Assembly: GCF_017848645.1 (NCBI RefSeq)
Contig: NZ_JAFEIF010000069.1
Coordinates: 30,608-94,607 of the forward strand
Direction of reading: 5' to 3'
Length of the DNA stretch: 64,000 nucleotides
From: Limnohabitans sp.
GTDB taxonomy: Bacteria; Pseudomonadota; Gammaproteobacteria; Burkholderiales; Burkholderiaceae_C
Below the pieces are notes generated by a model. That model was not told the origin of the DNA, ran no database searches, and saw nothing but the letters and a program-made list of their open reading frames with translations. Positions 42,001 through 49,284 of this stretch are shown piece by piece (positions within the stretch are counted from its first letter, which is position 1; each line of letters starts with the position of its first letter). A program made the translations under genes and the position numbers.

Positions 42001-43270
42001 AGGAGGTGACCCGGCCCAGCACATCGCGCGCTTGCAAAGCGGTGCGCAGCCGGGGGGGCATGGCCGTGCCCAAGGGCAGGCGCAAAGCCAGGGCCTGCAG
42101 CGCCTGCAAGTCCAGTTGCGCCGCTTGCAGGTGGCCGCTGGCCGGGCGCGTGCCTTGGGCGTGTGTGTAGTCCAGCGACAACTCGCCCCCTGGCCAGCTC
42201 AGGCCTTGCTCGCCCGTGACACGCAGGTCATGGGTTTGGGCCACAAAGCCTTCGGCATGCACCTGCAGGCCCAGTCGGCCCGTCAGGCTTTGCAAGGCCA
42301 GGGGCGGCTGGTTCGGGCCGAGCCGGGCTTGCAGGTTTTTCAGGTCCACATCGGCCAGACCGCCGCGCCATTGGCCGGCTTGCACATCGGCCCACAGGCT
42401 CAAACGCCCTTGGCCCCGTAAGCGCCCTGCCTCTGGCAGCAGATGGGCGGGCAGTTGCAGGCCCTGGGCCGACCAGGGGGCCATGTTCAGTTGTGGAAAG
42501 TGGGCAAAGGCCTGGCCCGACCAATCGGACAGCCGCCCCGGGTGCAAAGACAGCAGGCCGCGCTTGAACTGGCCCATCAGCACAAAGCGCTCGCCCCAGC
42601 CGGGGGGCGGCGTGGCGTCCAGGCGCAGCAGGTGATGCCGGGCCGTGTTGCGGATCACCAGGTCCACATCGCGCAGGGTCAAGGGCTCGGGGCTTGATTG
42701 GGCTTGGCCGGGCGTGGGGTTCTGGCCGCTGCCCGGGCCATGCCAGTGCACCTGTGCGCCCCGCACCACCACTTCGCGCTGGCGCAGCAGCCAGTCGGCG
42801 GCGGGCGAGTCAGCGTTGGAGGGGCGCCAGTGGATGCCGGCGATTTGCCACTGGCCATCGGCCAACAGGCGCAGCGTCAGCTCGGGCGCATCCAGCACCA
42901 ATTGGTCCAGCTGCCCCAGCGCGGCCGAGCGCAGGCTGAGCGCCACCAGCACTTTGGGCAGGTGCAGGGCGGGGCGGCCTTGCGTGTCCTGCAGTTCGAT
43001 GTCGCGCAGCTCAAAAGAGGGCACCCAGCCCGTGCTTTGGGCCGACACGCCGCCGATGCGCACCGGAACACCCAGCGATTGGCGGGCCAGGCTTTCCAGC
43101 GCAGGGCGAAACTCGGCGATTCGCGGCACAATCCAAAAATGCAGCGTTGCCCAGGCCAGGCCCATCACCAGCCCGGCGACCAGCAAACCCCATAAGACAA
43201 GCCGAACAGCCCGCGCCAGCCAAGGGCGCAGCGGGGTTTCGGTGGGTGGCCAGGTGGGTGAAGACGACAC
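39047..43270 (-). CDS. YhdP-like AsmA-family envelope protein
   Basis: A 1407-residue protein with one N-terminal membrane helix (about 20-45) and a very long beta-rich periplasmic part, the layout of YhdP/TamB-like AsmA proteins that bridge the envelope and move phospholipids to the outer membrane. Recognisable elements are the start region LARQSLGVPVRIGGV and the C-terminal LGVLSLQALPRRLLFDFRDV with NLQIKGVNALVQLDGSADI. GTG at 43270 is the likely start because a longer frame would run into divergent glnE. The C-terminus is proline-rich. Confidence 0.88.
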   Translation of the reverse strand: MSSSPTWPPTETPLRPWLARAVRLVLWGLLVAGLVMGLAWATLHFWIVPRIAEFRPALESLARQSLGVPVRIGGVSAQSTGWVPSFELRDIELQDTQGRPALHLPKVLVALSLRSAALGQLDQLVLDAPELTLRLLADGQWQIAGIHWRPSNADSPAADWLLRQREVVVRGAQVHWHGPGSGQNPTPGQAQSSPEPLTLRDVDLVIRNTARHHLLRLDATPPPGWGERFVLMGQFKRGLLSLHPGRLSDWSGQAFAHFPQLNMAPWSAQGLQLPAHLLPEAGRLRGQGRLSLWADVQAGQWRGGLADVDLKNLQARLGPNQPPLALQSLTGRLGLQVHAEGFVAQTHDLRVTGEQGLSWPGGELSLDYTHAQGTRPASGHLQAAQLDLQALQALALRLPLGTAMPPRLRTALQARDVLGRVTSLGLRWQGDWTQPDLQEAQAKVEGLSWQPGSEVVAAWGTLPGADVPGLRGGQLTLALSANGGQVDLQTGAGSALWLPGLIEPAEVPLQQLQASLRWARETDKGQATGPWHVPQWSLSLANADLQGQWQGQWRPGPQGQGPGVLSLQGRIQRAQAAAVHRYLPLNLPPEVRHYLRDALVQGRYEEVQVQIQGDLDKLPFAQPEDGTFFFSGLLKDAEFDMVPASLTTPGEVPWPRLRALQGRLTFDRLGMQLREASAQVGEGAQAIALKAATVGIADMAHQPVLRVQAQSLADAPLVLGVVRQSPLNALLSGALQPAQASGPLLTRFALQLPLLDLASTRVQGSVQFDGNDLRMLPGTPWLNQLRGKLQFNERGFEVRQLQATLLGGPALIDGDMQTPEPVAGQAAPTSTPMAFTAQGRVSAAGLQAAHDVAPLNLLAQHASGATDYSARLAWHQGLPELTVNSRLAGLGLQLPAPLGKPAPAEKPLALQIRSKQTASGPQDEITLTLGDTARLMYVRDLSTDTPRVLRGQLGLGVLPGKLPALPESGVTASVDVDRLVVDEWLALLPTPAPAATPQTTPQPTKASTPGAPQAPSAWQDYLPTRLGLKANSLIANGRHLHRVQAGGTHEAGRWRVNIDAAELSGHVRFDQAKPGVSDPSGQSDQAGQLFARLSRLNLPPASAREVESLLEAPPVSLPALDIVVDALELRGKQLGRVEIEAVNADKGLAQTPAAREWQLKKFNIDLPEGTLRSTGRWLAAREGSPLRKSEMNFVLDVRDAGAMLTRLGTPDALRGGTGQIEGVVSWQGSPLDLHYPSLNGHLDVRMGRGQFLKADPGVAKLLGVLSLQALPRRLLFDFRDVFAQGFAFDSVQGDVTIVHGMANTRNLQIKGVNALVQLDGSADIARESQKLRVQILPIVDTGTASLVAAITVNPLVGLTTFIAQWLLQNPLSRASAQEFLVDGSWANPQVTRVESRPSSPPAPINPP

Positions 43271-43301
43271 AAACGTATGAATTAGAAAGTCAGCAGGAAT
43301 T

Positions 43302-46082
43302 ATGACCCGCAGCCAGTCCACGGACGACCGTTCTGACCTTGCCACCCCGATTGTTTTGGCCCCCGGCGCGCCCGGCGCTCCGGATTTGCCCCACGGGTTG
43401 TCCTCGTATTCGCGCTTTGTGCAGCGCCTGCACCGCCGCTACGCCGATGAATTGCCGCTGCTGCCGCCCGGCCCTCCGACCCGAGACAGCCTGAGCGCGG
43501 CCTATGCCGCCTTGCAAGCCAAGGGCCTGGACACCAGCGCTGCTTTGCGTGTGCTGCGCCAGCTCACGCTGGAGCGCTTGGCCCAACTCGACTGCAGCCG
43601 CCAAGCCGATTTGGCGGCCGTCACGCAGGGCATGACCTGGCTGGCCGAAGTCACGCTCGACATCGCCTGGCAGCAAGTGATGGCCGATCTGGACAGCCTG
43701 CATGGCGCGCCCACCAAGGCCAACGGCGAGCGGGCCGAGATGTGGATCATCGGCATGGGCAAGCTGGGCGCCCGCGAGCTGAATGTGTCGAGCGACATCG
43801 ACCTGATTTATGTCTACGACGAAGACGGCCAGACCTTGGGCAACAGCGAAGGCCGCAACAAGGTCTCGTGCCAGGAGTACTTCACCCGCGCGGTCAAGCG
43901 CATGTACGCCCTGATCGGCGACACCACCGAGCACGGCTTTGTGTTCCGGGTGGACTTGGCCCTGCGCCCCAACGGCAACTCTGGCCCCAGCGTGGTCTCG
44001 CTCGATGCCCTCGAAGAATATTTGCTGGTGCAAGGCCGCGAGTGGGAGCGCTTTGCCTGGATGAAAAGCCGTGTGGTGGCGCCCCGCAGTGCCATGCTCA
44101 ATGGCTCGGCCCAGGCGCTGCGCGGCGTGGTGCTGCCCTTTGTGTTTCGCCGATATTTGGACTACAACGTGTTCGAGTCGCTGCGCACGCTGCACCAGCA
44201 AATTCGCGACCACGCGGCCAAGCGCAGCGCGGGCCACCCCGAACGCGCCAACGACGTGAAGCTGTCGCGCGGCGGCATCCGCGAGATCGAGTTCACGGTG
44301 CAGCTCTTGCAGGTGGTGCGCGGCGGCCAGTTCCCAGAGCTGCGCACCCGCCCTACCTTGGACGCTTTGCAGCGTGTGGCCAAAGCCGGGCTCATGCCGC
44401 AGGCCACGGCCGACGCCTTGGGCGCGGCCTATGTGTTTTTGCGCCAGGTGGAGCACCGCATCCAGTACCTGGACGACCAGCAAACCCATGTGCTGCCCAC
44501 CCGCGACGATGACCTGGCCTGGATCGCGCAGACGCTGGGACACCCCAATGCCTGCGCTTTTTTGAGCGAGCTGGACGCGCACCGCGAGGTGGTGGCGCAA
44601 GAGTTCGACACCTTGCTGGGCGGCGACCGCGAATGCAAAACCTGCAATGGCAAGAACGGCAAAAACAGCCGTGAACACGCCGAGCTGGACGCGGTGCTGG
44701 GTGACTTCAGTGGCCCGGTGCGCGAGCGCCTGGCGCAGTGGGCCGACAACCCGCGCGTGCAGTCGCTGCGCGACGACGCCCGGGGCCGCCTGATGCGCCT
44801 GCTGCAGCGCACCGCCCAGTGGCTGGACGTGGGGCGCGTGAGCGAAGAAGCCGTGCTGCGCATGGCCGACTGGATCGAGCCTTTGCTGCGCCGCGAAAGT
44901 TATTTGGCCCTCATGCTGGAGCGCCCTTCGGTGCACGAACGCCTGCTGCGCCTGCTGGGCGCGGCCAAGTGGCCGGCCCGCTACCTGCTGCAACACCCGG
45001 GTGTGATCGACGAGCTGGCCGGGGGCAACCTGTTTGACAGCCGTTTTGATGCCGCCGAATTCGAGGCCGAGTTGCAAGCCCGCCTGGTGGCGCTGCAGCG
45101 CACCGGTGAAGACGACGAGGAAAGCTTGCTCAATTTGCTGCGCCGTGCCCACCATGCCGAGCAGTTCCGTACCTTGGCGCGTGACGTGGAAGGCGTGCTC
45201 ACGGTGGAGCAAGTGGCCGATGATTTGAGTGCCCTGGCCGATGCCGTGCTGCGTGTGACGGCCCGCTGGTGCTGGAGCCGCCTGAAAACCCGCCACCGCG
45301 AGGAGCCCGCCATTGCCATCATTGGTTACGGCAAGTTGGGCGGCAAGGAGCTGGGCTACGGCAGCGACCTGGACATCGTGTTCGTGTACGAAGACGAGGA
45401 CGAACGGGCCCAGGAAATCTACGCCGCCTATGTGCGCAAACTCATCAACTGGATGACGGTGAAAACCGCCGACGGCGACCTGTACGAGATCGACACGGCG
45501 CTGCGGCCCAACGGCAACTCGGGCCTGTTGGTCACGCGCTTTGAGGCTTATGCCGACTACCAGCAGCAGCGCGGCAGCAACACCGCCTGGACCTGGGAGC
45601 ACCAGGCCATGACCCGCGCCCGCTTTGTCATGGGCTTGCCCAGCCTGGCCCCGCAATTTGACACGGTGCGCCACGCCGTCATCAGTGCCCCGCGTGACGC
45701 GGCCAGCCTGAAAGCCGAAATCGTGGCCATGCGAGACAAAGTGCGCCAGGGCCACCCGGTCAAGGCCGAGCGCTTTGACGTGAAACACAGCCCTGGCGGC
45801 ATGGTGGACGCGGAGTTTGCCGTGCAATACCTGGTGTTGCTGCACACCGCCGCCCACCCGGAGCTGGCCGACAACGTGGGCAACATCGCCCTGCTGATTC
45901 GCGCCGAAGCCGTGGGGTTGCTGCCTCTGGGCATGGGGCAGGCCGCCGCCAACGCCTACCGCGAGCTGCGCCGGGTGCAACACCGCGCCCGCCTGAACGA
46001 AGAGCCCACCGACGTGCCGATGGCCAGCTTGGCCAGCGAGCGTGATGCGGTGCTGGCGCTGTGGCGCGTGGTGATGGGCTGA
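43302..46082 (+). CDS. glnE: Bifunctional glutamine synthetase adenylyltransferase/deadenylase GlnE
   Basis: GlnE adenylylates glutamine synthetase when nitrogen is plentiful and removes the AMP when it is scarce. The 926-residue product has two nucleotidyltransferase domains: the N-terminal adenylyl-removing one with GMGKLGARELNVSSDIDLIY from about 151, and the C-terminal adenylyl-transferring one with GYGKLGGKELGYGSDLDIVF from about 675, each with a GxGKLG...SDxD metal site, plus C-terminal helical SPGGMVDAEFAVQYL. Length matches the family. It is divergent from the yhdP-like gene across about 30 bp. Confidence 0.97.
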   Translation: MTRSQSTDDRSDLATPIVLAPGAPGAPDLPHGLSSYSRFVQRLHRRYADELPLLPPGPPTRDSLSAAYAALQAKGLDTSAALRVLRQLTLERLAQLDCSRQADLAAVTQGMTWLAEVTLDIAWQQVMADLDSLHGAPTKANGERAEMWIIGMGKLGARELNVSSDIDLIYVYDEDGQTLGNSEGRNKVSCQEYFTRAVKRMYALIGDTTEHGFVFRVDLALRPNGNSGPSVVSLDALEEYLLVQGREWERFAWMKSRVVAPRSAMLNGSAQALRGVVLPFVFRRYLDYNVFESLRTLHQQIRDHAAKRSAGHPERANDVKLSRGGIREIEFTVQLLQVVRGGQFPELRTRPTLDALQRVAKAGLMPQATADALGAAYVFLRQVEHRIQYLDDQQTHVLPTRDDDLAWIAQTLGHPNACAFLSELDAHREVVAQEFDTLLGGDRECKTCNGKNGKNSREHAELDAVLGDFSGPVRERLAQWADNPRVQSLRDDARGRLMRLLQRTAQWLDVGRVSEEAVLRMADWIEPLLRRESYLALMLERPSVHERLLRLLGAAKWPARYLLQHPGVIDELAGGNLFDSRFDAAEFEAELQARLVALQRTGEDDEESLLNLLRRAHHAEQFRTLARDVEGVLTVEQVADDLSALADAVLRVTARWCWSRLKTRHREEPAIAIIGYGKLGGKELGYGSDLDIVFVYEDEDERAQEIYAAYVRKLINWMTVKTADGDLYEIDTALRPNGNSGLLVTRFEAYADYQQQRGSNTAWTWEHQAMTRARFVMGLPSLAPQFDTVRHAVISAPRDAASLKAEIVAMRDKVRQGHPVKAERFDVKHSPGGMVDAEFAVQYLVLLHTAAHPELADNVGNIALLIRAEAVGLLPLGMGQAAANAYRELRRVQHRARLNEEPTDVPMASLASERDAVLALWRVVMG

Positions 46083-46111
46083 GCGCGGCCCGCTCTCCTG
46101 CCTCACGCTAT

Positions 46112-46127
46112 CAGGCCCGAGGGCCTG
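46112..46127 (+). terminator. Possible stem-loop after glnE
   Basis: CAGGCC-CGAG-GGCCTG lies 30 nt past the glnE stop. It is G+C-rich but is not followed by a T-run, so its role in termination is uncertain. Confidence 0.4.
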
Positions 46128-46263
46128 GTCAGGCGTTAGACAGGCTTGAAAAATGCAAACAAGTCAACATAAAAGAGACTTATTGCGTAATTTATGAGAC
46201 TTAAAGTTTTATAAATGTCAAAATTCGACCCTTCAGAACGCACAAGCGCGCTGGGAGTCGGCC

Positions 46264-49050
46264 ATGAAAAGATCTTTGACACTGAAAACCCCGCAAAGGG
46301 CTTGCCTCTTGCTGGTGTCCGCCTGTGCGGGGTCAGTTGCCTGGGCGCAAAACGCGGCTCAGCCCCAAACGATGTACCCCCCAGTCCAGGTGGTGGACAC
46401 AGCACTCGAATACCGCCAGTTTGAAAAGGTTGAAATCACCGGCTCGTCCATCGTGCGCAAGGAGCAGACCCAGGCCTTGCCCGTGCAGGTGATCACGCGT
46501 CAGGAGATGCAGAAAAAAGGCCACCTCACGGTCACGGAAGCCGTGCAGAGTCTGAGCCATGTGTTCAATGGGCTGGATTTGACGCAAAGCGGCATGATTT
46601 TGGGTGGCTTTACCAGCGCCGCATTGCATGGCATGGCATCAGGCACCTTGGTCTTGCTCAACGGCAGACGCTTGGCCGCTTATGGCATTCAGCACATTTC
46701 CGGCAAAGAAATGGCCCATGTGGACTTGGAAAGTCTGCCCATGGCGGCGGTCGATCGCATCGAAGTGCTGACCGATGGTGCCTCCTCTTTGTACGGCACA
46801 GACGCGATTGCCGGGGTGATCAACATCATCACACGCGTGGACAGGCAGGGCTTTGAAATCACAGCCGACCACAGCCGACCCCAGGGCGGTGTGGGGGACG
46901 GCTGGCGCAGCAGCCTGAGCTGGGGCCAGGGTCAACTGCACAAGGACGGGTTCAGTTGGCGTGTGACCGCCGAAATCGATGCTTACGACGCCATGGGCAT
47001 GGCCGACCGCGCCAACGGCAGCCAGGGGCGTGTTTTTTTCGAGCATGAAGGAAAAAACTACCGCACCGACAGCTCCAAAGCCTCGCCGTTCACGGCACCC
47101 GCCCTGCTTTACTCCCCAACGGCCAGCCAAAACAAAATGTGGTCGACGCTTTATGCCCAAGGGCAATGCCATGGCGGCGGCCTCAGTTACGACGGATTCG
47201 AGGGGGGGTGCAAAGTCAACCTGTTGCCCACCTATGACCTGTACCCCCATCGGCAAAACCGCAAATGGCACGCCAGTGGCGAGCTGCGATTGAGCGAGGG
47301 CGCGACTCTGTTTGCCGAGGGCTTGTACAGCCGCCAACACATCACGGTGGCGAACAAAGACTGGAGCCGGATCAGTGGGCGAACGGTCAACCAGGACGGG
47401 GCCGTGGGTTATGCGGAGATGCTCGCCAATGGGTTGCTGCCAGGCGCGGGCTTTTACTATTTCCAGCCCAATTTGCCCGCCTTGCAAAGAAGCCTGGACA
47501 AGAGCCAATGGCGAGGAACGCTGGGCATCAAGGGTGAAATCGACCAGTGGAATTACCAGGCCCAGGTGTACCGTGCGCAGTCCGAAGTGCTCAAAGGCGC
47601 GCAGTATGACGATTTGGCAAGTTTGGGGTTCAAAAACTCCTCACCCCTGCCCAGCGCCTGGGCCTTGCAGCCTCTGGATGCGAAAAACCCGCTGACCCAG
47701 CAGTTGCTGGACACACGCCAGTGGCAAAAAGACCAAGAGGGGCAAACGCAGTTGACGGCCCTGGATCTGCGCGCATCCAAGCCTGTTTTGGAGCGGCACG
47801 GCAAAGACGTGTTGCTGGGCATGGGCCTGGAAGTGCGGCAAGAGAAGGTCAACACCCGTTATTTCGAGGCCAGTGCCGCCATGCCGGGTTTCAAAGACCA
47901 ACGTCACGTCATGGCGGCGCACACAGAGCTGCAGGTGCCTTTGGCGCCCACTTGGGATCTGATCGCATCGTTGCGCCACGACCACTACAGCGATGTGGGT
48001 GCAAGCACCAACGGCAAATTGGCCAGCCGTTGGGCCCTCAATTCGACCTGGGCCGTTCGTGGTTCATGGGGCACGGGTTTCAGGGCCCCATCGGTGGGGC
48101 AAACACTGAACCTGCCTGCGCCGTTTTTGCAAACCAGCCTGAGTGGTCTGCGCTGCACCCCGGATGTGCTGGCCGTGGCCAATGCTCTGACCCCGACCGC
48201 GGGCAGCACGGGGGTGGCTTGCAGAGACAACAATTTCATCCGTGTGTACACCAATGGCAACCCCGATTTGAAGCCTGAGAACTCGCAACAAATGTCCTGG
48301 GGTTTGGCCTTGACGCCCAGCCGCAATTTCAGCATCAGTGCCGATTATTGGCGTGTGGACATCCGCAACGCTTTGCAGTTTGAGAGCTGGGCGCAAGCAT
48401 TGGCCGACCCGCTTCAAAACACCGGCCAGTTCATGGCCGACCCCAATTTGGTGAACAACCCCAGCACCAACACCCGTTACAACGACCTCGCCCTCTTTTT
48501 GAAAATGCGCAATCTGGGCCAGTCGACAAAAGAGGGCGTGGATCTGGATGTGCGTTACCGCAAGCCCGGGGACTGGGGCCGATGGCTGCTGGGCGTGCAG
48601 GCCACGTACATGATCCGTTCACGCGAAAAAACCAGCCACAACGCCGAATGGGTGTCCGACCTTGCCGCCTATTCCAGCAGCACCAATGGGGTGACGCCAA
48701 GGTGGCGAAGTCATTGGTTGCTGGGTCTGGAGCAATCCGATGTGCAGTGGCAACTGGTGATGCGCCACACCAGCGGCTACAAGGACAGGGACATCCAGGC
48801 CAACCGTTTGGATACGGGTCAAAGGGAGACCATCCAAGGGCGCAAAGTGCCCAGTTTTGTCACTTTTGACCTGATGGGGCTGTACAAGTGGGGTGCCAAC
48901 ACCCACGTCAGGGCCGGTGTGAGCAATCTGACCAACCGTTCTGCGCCACTGTCCTTTTATTCGGCCAATGGGCTGTCGTGGGGCGCCAACAGCGATGCGG
49001 GTAATTTGATCGGGCGCAGCTGGCAATTGGGCGTGACACACAAGTTCTGA
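46264..49050 (+). CDS. TonB-dependent outer-membrane receptor, first of a tandem pair
   Basis: The 928-residue product has a signal peptide (cleavage near residue 28, AWA-QN), an N-terminal stretch ending VEITGSSIVRKE, a plug domain (ALPVQVITRQEM, LVLLNGRRLAAYG, LTDGASSLYGTDAIAGVINI) and a 22-strand-type barrel ending in a terminal Phe (WQLGVTHKF). It takes up an unknown substrate driven by TonB. Residues 41-79 are encoded by a 116-bp tract almost identical to the next gene. The 5' region (46140-46230) is AT-rich and holds the promoter. Confidence 0.94.
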   Translation: MKRSLTLKTPQRACLLLVSACAGSVAWAQNAAQPQTMYPPVQVVDTALEYRQFEKVEITGSSIVRKEQTQALPVQVITRQEMQKKGHLTVTEAVQSLSHVFNGLDLTQSGMILGGFTSAALHGMASGTLVLLNGRRLAAYGIQHISGKEMAHVDLESLPMAAVDRIEVLTDGASSLYGTDAIAGVINIITRVDRQGFEITADHSRPQGGVGDGWRSSLSWGQGQLHKDGFSWRVTAEIDAYDAMGMADRANGSQGRVFFEHEGKNYRTDSSKASPFTAPALLYSPTASQNKMWSTLYAQGQCHGGGLSYDGFEGGCKVNLLPTYDLYPHRQNRKWHASGELRLSEGATLFAEGLYSRQHITVANKDWSRISGRTVNQDGAVGYAEMLANGLLPGAGFYYFQPNLPALQRSLDKSQWRGTLGIKGEIDQWNYQAQVYRAQSEVLKGAQYDDLASLGFKNSSPLPSAWALQPLDAKNPLTQQLLDTRQWQKDQEGQTQLTALDLRASKPVLERHGKDVLLGMGLEVRQEKVNTRYFEASAAMPGFKDQRHVMAAHTELQVPLAPTWDLIASLRHDHYSDVGASTNGKLASRWALNSTWAVRGSWGTGFRAPSVGQTLNLPAPFLQTSLSGLRCTPDVLAVANALTPTAGSTGVACRDNNFIRVYTNGNPDLKPENSQQMSWGLALTPSRNFSISADYWRVDIRNALQFESWAQALADPLQNTGQFMADPNLVNNPSTNTRYNDLALFLKMRNLGQSTKEGVDLDVRYRKPGDWGRWLLGVQATYMIRSREKTSHNAEWVSDLAAYSSSTNGVTPRWRSHWLLGLEQSDVQWQLVMRHTSGYKDRDIQANRLDTGQRETIQGRKVPSFVTFDLMGLYKWGANTHVRAGVSNLTNRSAPLSFYSANGLSWGANSDAGNLIGRSWQLGVTHKF
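46384..46499 (+). repeat. 116-bp near-identical tract, copy 1
   Basis: Differs from 49450-49565 at only four of 116 positions by direct comparison. Sequence on both sides, including the rest of the plug domains, is much more diverged. Confidence 0.92.
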
Positions 49051-49284
49051 AGCGATCGTGCTCAGCGCCCAGGCCGCGCCGCTTTGTGCGGGCTTGGGCA
49101 GGCACAGCAGGTCTTGCGAGCACAGGCAGTGGCCCCATGAAGTCAACGATGTTGTAAGGGTCATCGAATAACTTTTTAATAATATGACATACTAATTTAC
49201 TAATAAAAGAGATTTTGAGGGTCAAAGCAGCCTGGTTGGCACGGCATTGATCGTTTCAGGATCCCGACTCAACGAGTGGTGACC

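Noticed and set aside
40265..42421. Long plus-strand open frame inside the yhdP-like gene
   Set aside because: Antisense to a coherent AsmA-type protein; dominated by Gln, Gly and Ala.
43290..46106. A 938-codon open frame on the minus strand covering glnE
   Set aside because: It is the antisense of glnE, caused by strong G/C bias at third positions. The composition is rich in His, Gln, Ala and Gly with no domain, whereas the plus strand is a complete GlnE.
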